Origin: Xanthobacteraceae bacterium
GTDB lineage: Bacteria; Pseudomonadota; Alphaproteobacteria; Rhizobiales; Xanthobacteraceae
Length of the DNA stretch: 46,893 bases
Direction: 5' to 3'
Assembly: GCA_019746355.1 (NCBI GenBank)
Contig: JAIESC010000113.1
Coordinates: 1 to 46,893, forward strand
The position numbers and the translations under genes were made by a program. Positions within the stretch are counted from its first letter, which is position 1, and the number at the start of each line of letters is the position of its first letter. Under the pieces are notes generated by a model that was not told the origin of the DNA, searched no databases, and worked only from the letters and a program-made list of their open reading frames with translations. Of the stretch, positions 38,221 to 46,819 are shown in pieces.

Positions 38221-39464
38221 GCGACGCGCCGCGGCTCCTGAAGGATGCGGCCTGGCTGCGCGAGGGCGCGCTGGCGCGGCTCGTGGCCGCGCTCACCGCC
38301 GACGGCGAAGAGGCGCGGGTGGTCGGCGGCGCGGTGCGCAATGCGCTGCTCGGCGAGCCGATCGGCGACATTGATCTCGCCACCACCGCCGTTCCCGACG
38401 AGGTGATGCGCCGCGCCGCGGCCGCAGGCTTCAAGCCGGTGCCGACCGGCATCGAGCACGGCACGGTGACGGTGGTGATCGACAGCCGGCCATACGAGGT
38501 GACGACCTTGCGCGAGGACGTCGAGACCTTCGGCCGTCATGCCAGCGTGCGCTTCGGCCGCGACTGGCGCAAGGATGCCGAGCGGCGCGACTTCACCATC
38601 AACGCGCTGTCGGCGGCAGGCGACGGCGCGGTGTACGACTATGTCGGCGGGCTTGATGATCTCGAGGCTCGGCGCGTGCGCTTCATCGGCGACCCGGCGG
38701 CGCGCATTGCCGAAGACTATCTCCGCATTCTCCGCTTCTTCCGCTTCCACGCCGCTTACGGCCACGGCGCGCCGGACCGCGAGGGCGTCAAGGCCTGCAT
38801 CGCCGGCCGGGCGGGGCTGGCGCAATTGTCGCGCGAGCGGGTGCGGATGGAGCTGCTCAAGCTTCTGCTTGCGAAATACGCAACCGCTGCGCTCGCGACC
38901 ATGTCGGAGGCGGGCCTGCTGTTGCAGGTGCTGGGCGGCGTCGCCGATCTGTTTGCCTTCGACCGCATGACGGTGATCGAGCAGGCGCAGCGCCGCACGC
39001 CCGACCCGGTGCGCCGGCTGGGCGCGCTCGCGGCGCGCATCCCCGAAGACGCCGAACGCCTGCAGCAGCGGCTGCGCCTCTCCAACGCCGAGTTCGAGCG
39101 GCTCTATTCCATGAGCGAAAGCTGGTGGCGCATCTCGCCCGCGAGCGGGCACGATGCCCGCGTGCAGCTCTATCGCATCGGCCCGGAGCGCTATCTCGAC
39201 CGCGTGCTGATGGCCTTCGCGCATTCGCACGACGACGCGTGGGACCAAACCTGGGCCGCGCTTGGCACGCTGCCGGAGCGCTGGATCGTCCCGGTGTTTC
39301 CGATCAAGGCCGCGGAGTTCATCACCCGCGGCGTGCCGCACGGACCGAAGCTCGGCGTCGCGCTGCGGCTCGCGGAGGAGGCCTGGATCGCGGCGGATTT
39401 CCCGAGTGACGCGGCGGCGGTGGCGGCGATTGCGGCGAAGGCGGCGGCGCAGGCGAAGGCGTAG
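38217..39464 (+). CDS. cca: CCA tRNA nucleotidyltransferase
   Basis: A 415-residue class II nucleotidyltransferase that adds or repairs the 3' CCA of tRNAs. The nucleotidyl-transfer motif is VVGGAVRNALLGEPIGDIDL at about 35-54 with metal aspartates D51 and D53. RRDFTINALS follows near 125, then the neck AEDYLRILRFFRFHA. No C-terminal HD domain is visible. The start is GTG 38217 overlapping the DUF6111 stop (GTGA), which fits translational coupling; the frame is open further upstream only as a shadow. Confidence 0.95.
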   Translation: MSDAPRLLKDAAWLREGALARLVAALTADGEEARVVGGAVRNALLGEPIGDIDLATTAVPDEVMRRAAAAGFKPVPTGIEHGTVTVVIDSRPYEVTTLREDVETFGRHASVRFGRDWRKDAERRDFTINALSAAGDGAVYDYVGGLDDLEARRVRFIGDPAARIAEDYLRILRFFRFHAAYGHGAPDREGVKACIAGRAGLAQLSRERVRMELLKLLLAKYATAALATMSEAGLLLQVLGGVADLFAFDRMTVIEQAQRRTPDPVRRLGALAARIPEDAERLQQRLRLSNAEFERLYSMSESWWRISPASGHDARVQLYRIGPERYLDRVLMAFAHSHDDAWDQTWAALGTLPERWIVPVFPIKAAEFITRGVPHGPKLGVALRLAEEAWIAADFPSDAAAVAAIAAKAAAQAKA

Positions 39465-39571
39465 CGGCGATGCCACGGGTGACAGCACCCAGTTCAGATT
39501 GGGTTCGTTTTTTCTGTCCACAATTTAAAATTGCAAAACAAATATAAAGCACGTAAAAGCGGCAAATTCCG

Positions 39572-40252
39572 CTATCGATCGAGCCAACTCCTGTTGATCC
39601 GATCCCAGGTGCCGTCGGCGCGGATGGCGGCCAGTCCTGAGTTCAGTCCGCCCAGCAATTCGGTGTTCCGGCCTTTGACGACGGCTGCGGCCAACGGCAG
39701 CTCGAGAAACATCGCGCCGGGCATGGTGATCCGGCCCGTATAGACGCGGTTCGCGATCATCGCGCCCGCCTGGTGATTGAGCGCGGCAGCGTCGGCTTCG
39801 CCGCCGACGAGCCGGGCCAGGCTCGACTCATAATCGTCCGTTACGATCAGTCTCACATCGGGAGCGGTTTTCCGGATGAAGGCCGCGAGCGGACCGGTTG
39901 CCGGCGTTACGACAGTCTTGCCGGCCAAGGTGTCGAGGTTTGCCGGGGTCGGTTCGGGCGCGCGGACGTAGAGCGAGCCGCCGGTCATCAGCAGCGTATC
40001 GCTGAAGTCGAGCTTGTCTTTGCGCTCGGGCGTGACGGCCATCGGAAAGCTCGCGACCGAGCGGCCGTCCTGCAGCGACAGCTCCATCTGCTCGAGCGGC
40101 ACCGGGACGAGCTCGATGCTGATGCCGGCGCGCGCCATCGCAGCGGCAAAGATATCCACGACGAGGCCGACCGAGCGGCCGTCCTTCAGCTCGGAAAACG
40201 GCGGCAGCAAGTTGTTATGGGCGATCCGCCAGGTGCGTGACGAGGCAGACAT
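39572..40252 (-). CDS. Solute-binding domain protein (SBP_bac_3) without signal peptide
   Basis: A 226-residue protein with the family-3 amino-acid-type binding fold: WRIAHNNLLPPFSELKDGR, GLVVDIFAAAMARAGISIEL, AVTPERKDKLDFSDTLLMTG and a C-terminal LAAIRADGTWDRINRSWL. No signal peptide is visible with either possible start (40252 or 40279), unlike normal periplasmic members. It may be cytoplasmic, exported by its neighbour's context, or have lost its leader. The ATG at 40252 lies ten bases past the upstream gene's stop. Ligand unknown. Confidence 0.8.
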   Translation of the reverse strand: MSASSRTWRIAHNNLLPPFSELKDGRSVGLVVDIFAAAMARAGISIELVPVPLEQMELSLQDGRSVASFPMAVTPERKDKLDFSDTLLMTGGSLYVRAPEPTPANLDTLAGKTVVTPATGPLAAFIRKTAPDVRLIVTDDYESSLARLVGGEADAAALNHQAGAMIANRVYTGRITMPGAMFLELPLAAAVVKGRNTELLGGLNSGLAAIRADGTWDRINRSWLDR

Positions 40253-40262
40253 CGTCTTCAAT

Positions 40263-40802
40263 TCACGGCGTGCTTGCATTTATTTTGGCGTGCGAGGCGA
40301 TTGTCAGACCCAGCTTCGGCCCAAGCTCGTTGAGATATTTCATGCGCGCCGCAGAAACGTTCGGCTTATCAGGCAGCGCTTTGATTGCACGGTCCGCCAA
40401 GGCCGTCTTTTTCGTCTCGTTTTCCTGCTCGAGAGGCGCCAGCGCCGCAAGGCTCAGCTTGCCACGGACAACATCCGAATAAAGCTCGGTTCGTGCGCGG
40501 TATATTTCCGCCAAAGCAGGAAAGTGCGGCTCCCACACGAGCGTGAGCGTGCCATAGCAGTAAGTCACGACTTTCATCGCCCAAAGACGACCCTTCGGCG
40601 TGTTGAAATGGGCGTCTTGGATGATGCTGCCAATCTGTTCGGTGATCTTGTTTTCCGCGAGTTTAAGGACGAGCAGCCTCTCGCCACTGTCCAGTGACGC
40701 AATTTCCGACTGCAGGTGGTCGAGCAGCTTGACCTGGGCATGCACAGGCAGGATCAGAAGCCAAGACAGCAGGATCAGGATAGTGAGCAACGGTCGCTTC
40801 AT
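40263..40802 (-). CDS. Secreted hypothetical protein
   Basis: A 179-residue protein with a signal peptide (MKRPLLTILILLSWLLILPV, cleavage near VHAQ at about residue 23). The mature part is helical, with LQSEIASLDSGERLLVLKLAE, WAMKVVTYCYGTLTLVWEPH and FPALAEIYRARTELY. I do not recognise the family. The ATG at 40802 follows GGAGG by six bases. It probably forms an operon with the binding-domain gene downstream. Confidence 0.75.
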   Translation of the reverse strand: MKRPLLTILILLSWLLILPVHAQVKLLDHLQSEIASLDSGERLLVLKLAENKITEQIGSIIQDAHFNTPKGRLWAMKVVTYCYGTLTLVWEPHFPALAEIYRARTELYSDVVRGKLSLAALAPLEQENETKKTALADRAIKALPDKPNVSAARMKYLNELGPKLGLTIASHAKINASTP

Positions 40803-40863
40803 CGCGGGCCTCCGTGACTCACACGGGCATGCACGACACAGGCGCCGAGCGCGCCGCCCTTTG

Positions 40864-41214
40864 CTAAAACGCAGCGGCACCCGCACCGAATATGAATTGC
40901 GCCCGCGACCCATCGTTCAAAACGATGACGCCTCGGCCCGAGGTCTTGGTGTCGCGGTGGGCGGTGCCGATCCCGACGCGGCCGTCGGAACATTTGACGG
41001 CAACGGTGACGTTTCTGCTGCCCGGTGAAGGATCAAAATTGCCGGCGCAGGTGAGCTTGCCGTTCGTCGCCTCGACAGTGCCGCTGGTCATGGTTGAGGT
41101 CGCGGTGCCCTTCAGGACTTCGCCGCGAGGTCCAATCACTGCAACCGGCGCTGTCACCGCACAACCGCTCACGGCGACACCGGCCAGCAGTGCAATCCAC
41201 CTCATTCTTTCCAT
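40864..41214 (-). CDS. Small lipoprotein, unknown function
   Basis: A 116-residue protein with a lipoprotein signal: MRWIALLAGVAVSGC, lipobox cysteine at about residue 18. The mature part is glycine-rich beta protein (EVLKGTATSTMTSGTVEATN, then LTCAGNFDPSPGSRNVTVAV and GVIVLNDGSRAQFIFG), resembling small YgdI/YgdR-like or surface lipoproteins without a firm match. The ATG at 41214 follows GGGGGGCAAC; a second ATG three codons in also works. Confidence 0.78.
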   Translation of the reverse strand: MERMRWIALLAGVAVSGCAVTAPVAVIGPRGEVLKGTATSTMTSGTVEATNGKLTCAGNFDPSPGSRNVTVAVKCSDGRVGIGTAHRDTKTSGRGVIVLNDGSRAQFIFGAGAAAF

Positions 41215-41663
41215 GTTGCCCCCCGAACCCGGGGCTACGCTTGGACGCCGCGTGTTCTTCCTGGCTGCACGCGGGGTAGCCGCAGGCGACAGCACCGAGT
41301 CTGTGACAGATTTCCTGGGTTGTCCATAGCGGATAAATCGCGCCGGCGTTGTGCGCGGTTCTTGGAGTGGGATGCAAAGCTTGTTTGGCGGTGACCGCGT
41401 CGCGGCAACCTCCATCCGCAACCGTCTTCAGTGGAAGGGAGAAGCCGGCCCATAACGCGGGCCGGCGCGCGCCTTCCGGCGCTCCCCGCGGTGATTTCCG
41501 TGGAGCCTCGCTCCACACGCTCGGGCCGCGCTTGCGTGCCGACGAGAACTGCTCACCGGTCGTCCAGCAGAACTCCCTGCGTCAAAGTCATATTGCCCCG
41601 TGAGGCGCAGTCCCTCTTCGTCATCCAGCCCCTTTAGCGCCCTGAATTCACTTATGGACAGTC
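41215..41663. other. Gene-free stretch at the edge of the AT-rich segment
   Basis: I see no convincing gene. The part up to about 41540 has host-like high GC and probably holds the lipoprotein promoter. From about 41580 the composition falls toward that of the ATPase gene, marking a likely junction. No repeat, attachment site or tRNA was recognised at the edge. Confidence 0.6.
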
Positions 41664-43535
41664 CTACGATATCGCGGCAGAAATTCGCGCCAACAACTTG
41701 TTTTCCAGTTCGATCGGCAAATGAGTTTCTTTATCCATCAATTGAGTGATCTCCTCGCAGAGCTTCTTCTTGCGACGATGAACACCGTTAAGCGACACTT
41801 CATCATCAGCGATCGAAAGCGTCTTCAGTTCTTCAATTGTGCAGCCGAAAATTTTGGACATGAGAGATGGCGGATATAGATATTCAATGCCATTCTTGCT
41901 CCAGATACAGACGTTCTCAGTGGGAATCCCTTTCTCGATTACATGCTGCGGGTCAGTTCGTGAATGCGTGCTGTCAAAGACAACAAATATCCGATTTTGG
42001 TAGGGGCTTTTCGAGATATCTCCAACTGACTGCTCAAGCCTATGTAGTGCACCCCGCACACCGCTTTGCTCGGTGCTCGTTTGCTTGAACAAAATTCTCT
42101 TATCAGGAAATCGCAGTTGAAAGCAGCGCTCTAAATAGCTTTGGTCGGTCGGACCTTCGACAAAAACAAACGCCGAGGGCAGAAACATCGCTTCTAAAGA
42201 ATTTCCTAAGAGGTTGAATTGCAAGCGATGAAATTGCGCGAAAGAAGTCACCTGTCGTACCGCTATCAGCTCAGGCGTTCGCTCAATAAAAAAATTATTT
42301 CGAATGTGCGTTCGATCTAAGAAGAGATGCGAATGCGTGGCAACAATTATCGACTTCAGATGGGGTAACAATTCAGTTCGCCGAACGTCATCAGCCAAAA
42401 ATGCTGAAACTCTTGCTTGTACATTGGGGCTTAATCCCAGTTCTGGTTCATCGATCAAAATCGTTTGAAACTTCTCATCCATGCAAATCCCAAGCACTGT
42501 CATCAACAGCCGTGTGCCAGAGCTTCCGATCGACAGATTTTGTCCATCCATGTCGATGTAGTGCGGAGACAGATTGTCGCTTTCGTTGAGTTGCTTCATC
42601 GAGAACGTCGTGCCAATCAAATCAGAGCAAAGCTTAAATAAAGCGGCTCTTTTCGTGGTGTTCAGATTTAGAATCGTCTTCTGAAGGTCAATAAAGTTGT
42701 TCTCCGAATTGACCTCGGTGTTGCCGATGGTCTGGATAAATTGTCGCTCGATGCTGGAGTGAAAATTGGGATCGAATTTTTGCGTTTGTATCATCGCTAC
42801 ATGCGAAAATCTCTGAGCTCCTATCATGTATGAGCCGCGCCCGAATTGAGCCTTGAGATGGCGCAAAAGAAGCGTTTTTCCTCCGTTGTTGGGTCCGCAG
42901 AGGGCAGTGTAGCCTGCGCCAATTCGAGATTTTGCAAACTCGTGTGGTGAAATCGAAAATTTTGGCCCACCGATTCTGGAAGTCCACTGGTCGCCAACCT
43001 CCATGAGGTCTTGTTCGAGCTTGGCAATCCAGAATTGCTTTCGCGCAGCGTCGTGTTGTTGGTTAAACGTGTCGTTGCTGAATGCAGACAGCGCCTCGCT
43101 GACCGATTGAGCGGCACTGTACTCGAGATCGCTCTCATCAAAGAGAGCAAGGAATTGGTTGGAGCGATTGTCATGCTCTCGGATCCAAGCAAGTCGAGCT
43201 TCCTGATATGCGAAACGCTGTCGGTCTGGATAAACGACAAAGATCGGAAGATTCACTTTTTTGGCTGTCAGCAATGATTGTGCCCAATCGGGGTTCGTTT
43301 CTGCTGAGAGAGTAACAACAATTCCGTCATCAAATACGCTGTCGCGATCAATCTTCCGGAGAGAAAGTACTGCTCCGCTCTTACTCAGATCAAATTCTCG
43401 GTCGATCCAAAACAGATCCTCGTTGCTGCAGATTCGGCGCTCGATCAGTTTTTCTAGATTAAATGAAGTCTGGGACTCCTGCTTCAGGAGATTCCAAATT
43501 TCGAGGCGGCGGGCACGCTCGTTGTCTGCGCTCAT
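41664..43535 (-). CDS. OLD-like AAA ATPase with C-terminal TOPRIM-like domain, possible antiphage gene
   Basis: A 623-residue protein. Residues 1-190 are unassigned. An ABC-type ATPase follows: Walker A GPNNGGKT (214-221), signature IGSSGTRLL (337-345), Walker B TILIDEPELG (358-367), switch histidine in VATHSH (H401). Residues from about 455 are TOPRIM-like: VEGPTDQSYL with E460 and D464, then FVVFDSTHS (D521), where a second Asp of the usual DxD is missing, and NGIEYLYPP (E551). OLD-family proteins with this order are nucleases in defence systems such as Gabija. No GajB-like or other partner is adjacent. The gene is clearly AT-richer than its surroundings, which suggests transfer. The start used is ATG 43535; the frame is open to a TTG at 43601. 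Confidence 0.8.
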   Translation of the reverse strand: MSADNERARRLEIWNLLKQESQTSFNLEKLIERRICSNEDLFWIDREFDLSKSGAVLSLRKIDRDSVFDDGIVVTLSAETNPDWAQSLLTAKKVNLPIFVVYPDRQRFAYQEARLAWIREHDNRSNQFLALFDESDLEYSAAQSVSEALSAFSNDTFNQQHDAARKQFWIAKLEQDLMEVGDQWTSRIGGPKFSISPHEFAKSRIGAGYTALCGPNNGGKTLLLRHLKAQFGRGSYMIGAQRFSHVAMIQTQKFDPNFHSSIERQFIQTIGNTEVNSENNFIDLQKTILNLNTTKRAALFKLCSDLIGTTFSMKQLNESDNLSPHYIDMDGQNLSIGSSGTRLLMTVLGICMDEKFQTILIDEPELGLSPNVQARVSAFLADDVRRTELLPHLKSIIVATHSHLFLDRTHIRNNFFIERTPELIAVRQVTSFAQFHRLQFNLLGNSLEAMFLPSAFVFVEGPTDQSYLERCFQLRFPDKRILFKQTSTEQSGVRGALHRLEQSVGDISKSPYQNRIFVVFDSTHSRTDPQHVIEKGIPTENVCIWSKNGIEYLYPPSLMSKIFGCTIEELKTLSIADDEVSLNGVHRRKKKLCEEITQLMDKETHLPIELENKLLARISAAIS

Positions 43536-43617
43536 GCTAGGTCGAGGCTCGTTGAGAAGGCGACCAAAGCGGAAGTCGTCTGAAGGCGGATCATAGCCCA
43601 AGCCGTCCCGCCCGTAC

Positions 43618-44130
43618 CTACCTTCGTTCCGTGCACCACTTCGGCAGGTGGCTCACCGGCATCATCATGTTGAACGCGCCGATCAGCTTGCCGTTCGGGT
43701 TGCGCAGCGGCGTCGGGTAGGCCGTGAACGCAACGCGGATGCCGTTCGGGCGTTCGGCCACGGCCCTGACGCCGCGGATCGGCGTGCCGCTGCGGATGGC
43801 CTGCGCCATCGGGCTCTCGTCGTGGGAAAGATCGTCTCCGTTCCACGAAAACAGCCTCCAGCACACGCACCACCGGTCGCGGCCGATGGTCGGCAGCCGT
43901 CCGGAAAATTCGATCGCCGCCGAATTGAAATAGGTGAGGTAGCCCTCCGCGTCGGTCATGCAGATCGCAAACGGCAGGCTGTCGAAGATCTGCCTGCCGG
44001 CCGCCTGAATGATGCCGAGCGGCAGTTGGATGGCCGGTTCGGCGGATGCGGCCGCGGTGTCGTCAAGCTCGACGACTTCGGTGATGCCGAGGGACTGGGC
44101 CTGGAGAATGTCGTCCTCGGGGGGCGTCAC
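43618..44130 (-). CDS. PAS domain protein, possibly truncated
   Basis: A 170-residue protein with one PAS domain from about residue 45 to 160: IFDSLPFAICMTDAEGYLTY, then WRLFSWNGDDLSHDESPMAQ, VRAVAERPNGIRVAFTAYPT and PLRNPNGKLIGAFNMM. In relatives I recall, this is followed by a kinase or other output domain. Here it ends after VSHLPKWCTERR, next to the acquired ATPase gene. It may therefore have lost its C-terminus through the insertion, or be a free-standing sensor. It starts at GTG 44130. Ligand unknown. Confidence 0.8.
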   Translation of the reverse strand: MTPPEDDILQAQSLGITEVVELDDTAAASAEPAIQLPLGIIQAAGRQIFDSLPFAICMTDAEGYLTYFNSAAIEFSGRLPTIGRDRWCVCWRLFSWNGDDLSHDESPMAQAIRSGTPIRGVRAVAERPNGIRVAFTAYPTPLRNPNGKLIGAFNMMMPVSHLPKWCTERR

Positions 44131-44288
44131 GATAGCGATTCCGAATCATTTCAAGGTCGTCGCATTGTAGCCGCGCCGGGCCGGGCCTCCGCGAGGTTTG
44201 TAAACGGAACTCGCCGGCGAAACGCAAATATTCCAGCCGCACGGTGTGGAGCGCGCCGGGCTGGGTCCGGAACGAAACCGTTCCGGCC

Positions 44289-44343
44289 TTGGCTCAGACT
44301 TGGCTCAAACTTGGCTCAAACTTGGCTCAAACTTGGCGCAGAC
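44289..44343. repeat. 11-bp tandem repeat, five units
   Basis: TTGGCTCAAAC is repeated five times head to tail (44289, 44300, 44311, 44322, 44333), with the first unit reading TTGGCTCAGAC and the last TTGGCGCAGAC. It lies ten bases past the stop of the lyase-family gene, and its copy number may vary between strains. Confidence 0.92.
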
Positions 44344-44352
44344 TTTTTGGCT

Positions 44353-45219
44353 TCAGCTTTTCGGTTTCAGATATCTGTGCTCGATCGCGGCCCAGTCCTG
44401 GAAGCCGACGATGGACTTGTATTCCTCGAAGCCGACGCCCTTGCCGATGAAGCTCACGTCGCCCTGCGCAAGCTTTGCCAGCAGGTCCTGCATGGTGCGG
44501 ACCGTGTGCATCAAGAGCGAGATGCCGTAGATCGCGATCTCGAAGCCCATGTCGGCGAGCTCGGCAGGTTTCAGGATCGGCGTGCGACCGCCTTCCAGCA
44601 TGTTCGCCATCTGTGGCGCGTCGAATTTCTTGCCGATCAGCTCGAGCTCTTTCACGTCATGCGGCGACTCGATGAAGATGCCGTCCGCACCGTTCCGCAG
44701 ATAGAGCTCGGCGCGGCGGAACGCCTCGTCGAGGCCATGGACGTCGCGCGCGTCGGTGCGGGCGAGGATGAAGGTGTCGCGGTTGATCTTGCTTTGCGCT
44801 GCGGCGCGGATCTTCGCCGCCATGTCGGCGGCCGGGATCACGTCCTTGCCGGCGATATGGCCACAGCGCTTGGGCGCGACCTGGTCCTCGAACATGATCG
44901 CCGCGACGCCGAGCCGCTCGTAGGTATGCAGCACGTGCACGACGTTCTTCACATCGCCATAGCCGTTGTCGCCGTCGACCATCACCGGCAGGTCGCTCGC
45001 CTTGACGATGTCGGTGACGGCTGCGGCGATCTCTCCGAGAGCGACCAGGCCGATATCGGGAAGGCCCCAGCGTGCGCCGATGGTCGGAAAGCCGCCGGTG
45101 AAATAGGCCTTGAAGCCCGCCTGCCTGATGAGCCGCGCGCTGAGCGCATCGAACGCGCCCGGCAGGATCAGCGGGCGCTCGGATCTGCAGAGGGCAAGAA
45201 AACTCACGGGCGAGCTCAT
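44353..45219 (-). CDS. Isocitrate lyase / PEP mutase family enzyme
   Basis: A 288-residue TIM-barrel enzyme of the ICL/PEPM superfamily, which forms or cleaves C-C or P-C bonds next to a carboxylate (2-methylisocitrate lyase, oxaloacetate decarboxylase, carboxy-PEP mutase and others). Marks seen: PGAFDALSARLIRQAGFKA at the start, VMVDGDNGYGD with metal-binding Asp, and the catalytic loop PKRCGHIAGK with cysteine. The C-terminus ENP-type region is replaced by GVGFEEYKSIVG. The exact reaction cannot be fixed. The ATG at 45219 overlaps the upstream stop by four bases (ATGA), so it is cotranslated with the Bug-type binding protein. Confidence 0.92.
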   Translation of the reverse strand: MSSPVSFLALCRSERPLILPGAFDALSARLIRQAGFKAYFTGGFPTIGARWGLPDIGLVALGEIAAAVTDIVKASDLPVMVDGDNGYGDVKNVVHVLHTYERLGVAAIMFEDQVAPKRCGHIAGKDVIPAADMAAKIRAAAQSKINRDTFILARTDARDVHGLDEAFRRAELYLRNGADGIFIESPHDVKELELIGKKFDAPQMANMLEGGRTPILKPAELADMGFEIAIYGISLLMHTVRTMQDLLAKLAQGDVSFIGKGVGFEEYKSIVGFQDWAAIEHRYLKPKS

Positions 45220-46190
45220 TGCAGCTTGATCTTTCCTTCGGCGAACACCGCTTTCCAGCGCGCGATGTCTTCGGCAAGCATCGCGCGGTAGCCGTCCGGA
45301 CCTTTCGTCGTGGGCGGCTCGCCGCCGGTGGCGGCGAGCTTTGCGATCACCTCCGGCTCGGCGAGGATCGCCGCAAGCTCGGTGTTGAGCCGCGCCACCA
45401 CCGGCTCCGGCGTCTTCGCCGGGGCCACGAGGCCAAGCCAGGTGATGCCCTCGAAACCGGGCAGGCCCTGCTCGGCCACGGTCGGGATGCCGGGGGCCAG
45501 CGGCGAGCGTTGCCTGGTGGTGATGCCGAGGCCTTTGAGCTTGCCGTCGCGGATCATCGGCAGCGACCAGATGATGTTGTCGAACTGATAATGGATGCGG
45601 CCTTCCATCACGTCGGGCGCGGCCTGCACGCCGGTGCGGTAGGGCACGTGCAGCGCGCTGATGCCGGCGCGGGTGTTGAACAGCTCGCCGATCAGGTGGG
45701 TGATTGCGCCGGTGCCGCTCGAGGCAAACGACAACTGGCCGGGACGCTCCTTGGCGTACGCGATGAGCTCGGCCGCGTTCTGCGCCGGCACCTTGGGGCT
45801 GACGATCAGCAGGTTGGGCAGCACCGCGGTGAGCCCGATCGGGTTGAAGTCGGAGCTCTCGTAGGTGAGCGAGCCGGCTGGCTGGATGAGCGGCAGGATC
45901 ACCTGGGCGCTGCTGGTGGTCATCAGGAGCGTGTAGCCGTCGGCCTGCGCCTTGGCGACGTAGGCCGTGCCGATCGCGCTTGCGGCCCCGGCCTTGTTCT
46001 CGACCACCACCGGCTGGCCGACGCGGGCCGCAAGCTTCTCGCTGATGATGCGGGTGATGGTGTCGGTGCCGGAGCCGGCGACGAACGGCACCACGACGGT
46101 GATCGGACGGGCCGGCCAGGTCTGTGCCGAGGCTGGAGCCGCCGCGGCAAGCGCCGCGGCTGCCGCAAAGATCGCTGCGCGAAAAATCAT
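45216..46190 (-). CDS. Bug-family tripartite tricarboxylate transporter binding protein
   Basis: A 324-residue periplasmic solute-binding protein of the Bug (TctC) family. The signal peptide is MIFRAAIFAAAAALAAAAPA, with cleavage at SAQ|TWPARPI. Family marks are WPARPITVVVPFVAGSGTD, VENKAGAASAIGTAYVAKA and DGYTLLMTTSS. TctAB permease genes are not in the window, as is usual for these abundant orphan binders. The ATG at 46190 follows GGGAGG by four bases. Being cotranslated with the lyase-family enzyme suggests uptake of that enzyme's substrate, a dicarboxylate or related acid. Confidence 0.94.
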   Translation of the reverse strand: MIFRAAIFAAAAALAAAAPASAQTWPARPITVVVPFVAGSGTDTITRIISEKLAARVGQPVVVENKAGAASAIGTAYVAKAQADGYTLLMTTSSAQVILPLIQPAGSLTYESSDFNPIGLTAVLPNLLIVSPKVPAQNAAELIAYAKERPGQLSFASSGTGAITHLIGELFNTRAGISALHVPYRTGVQAAPDVMEGRIHYQFDNIIWSLPMIRDGKLKGLGITTRQRSPLAPGIPTVAEQGLPGFEGITWLGLVAPAKTPEPVVARLNTELAAILAEPEVIAKLAATGGEPPTTKGPDGYRAMLAEDIARWKAVFAEGKIKLQ

Positions 46191-46329
46191 GGATCCTCCC
46201 GGCGCTCCCGCTTGTCGTGGGCCGGCATTCCATCGCCCGCGCCGCAACGCGCGTCAATTCCGCGAAGGCCGCGCACAGCGCCGGGCGGCGATGCGGAAAG
46301 AGGCGGATGAGACCGTTGCGATCGAAGGG

Positions 46330-46769
46330 GAAGGCGGCCGCTTCGGGCTTGCGATCGCAACGGCCCAGGTGCGCGACGCTGCCGAGATCGAGCAGGCGAT
46401 CGATGCTTCGGGCAAGGAGCCCGACGGCGCGGTCCTCGTGCTGCCGGACAGCCTTCTGGTCATCAACCGGGCGCGGATCAGCGACGCTGCGGTCCGGCAT
46501 CGGATGCCGGTCATGACCCCCTTCCGTATCGTCCCGGAGGAAGGCAAAAAGGGCTTATCGCCTATGGCTTAAACCTCAACGAGCTGTTCCGGCAGGCGGC
46601 GACCTATGTGGACCGCATCTTCAAGGGCGAAAAGCCTGGCGATCTGCCGATCCGGGCCCCGACCAAGTTCGAGCTGATCATCAACGTCACGTGGCCAAGG
46701 CGATGGGGATCGACGTGTCGCCGCTGCTGCTCGCGCGTGCCGACGAGGTGATTGAGTTGGGCCGGCGGG
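46330..46769 (+). pseudogene. Decayed ABC transporter substrate-binding protein (PF04392 type)
   Basis: Only the last ~150 residues of the family are recognisable, in three frames: AQVRDAAEIEQAIDASGKEP then VLVLPDSLL (to about 46550), then LIAYGLNLNELFRQAATYVD, FKGEKPGDLPIRAPTKFELI (to about 46688), then AKAMGIDVSPLLLARADEVI. At least two frameshifts, at about 46549-46556 and 46686-46697, and the missing N-terminal half make it nonfunctional. Such orphan binders are abundant in Bradyrhizobium-type genomes. Confidence 0.85.
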
Positions 46770-46786
46770 GATACACGCGCAACGCA

Positions 46787-46819
46787 AAAGCCCCGGCACA
46801 TGACCGGGGCTTTCTCTCT
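46787..46819 (+). terminator. Rho-independent terminator used as intron target
   Basis: A perfect 10-bp stem AAAGCCCCGG / CCGGGGCTTT with a 7-base loop is followed by CTCTCT. The group II intron begins directly after it at 46820. Confidence 0.85.

Noticed and set aside
41235..41603. Overlapping small open frames on both strands
   Set aside because: Arginine/proline-rich low-complexity translations with no start signals; not supportable as genes.
44289..44343. CRISPR-like repeats
   Set aside because: The units are 11 bp with no spacers, so this is a simple tandem repeat.
43648..45291. 547-codon plus-strand frame
   Set aside because: Shadow of the PAS and lyase-family genes; it also runs through the tandem repeat.
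44353..46500. 715-codon minus-strand frame read as a fusion
   Set aside because: Only the part from 45219 down is the lyase-family protein; the upstream part is out of frame with the Bug-type binding gene, which has its own start and leader.
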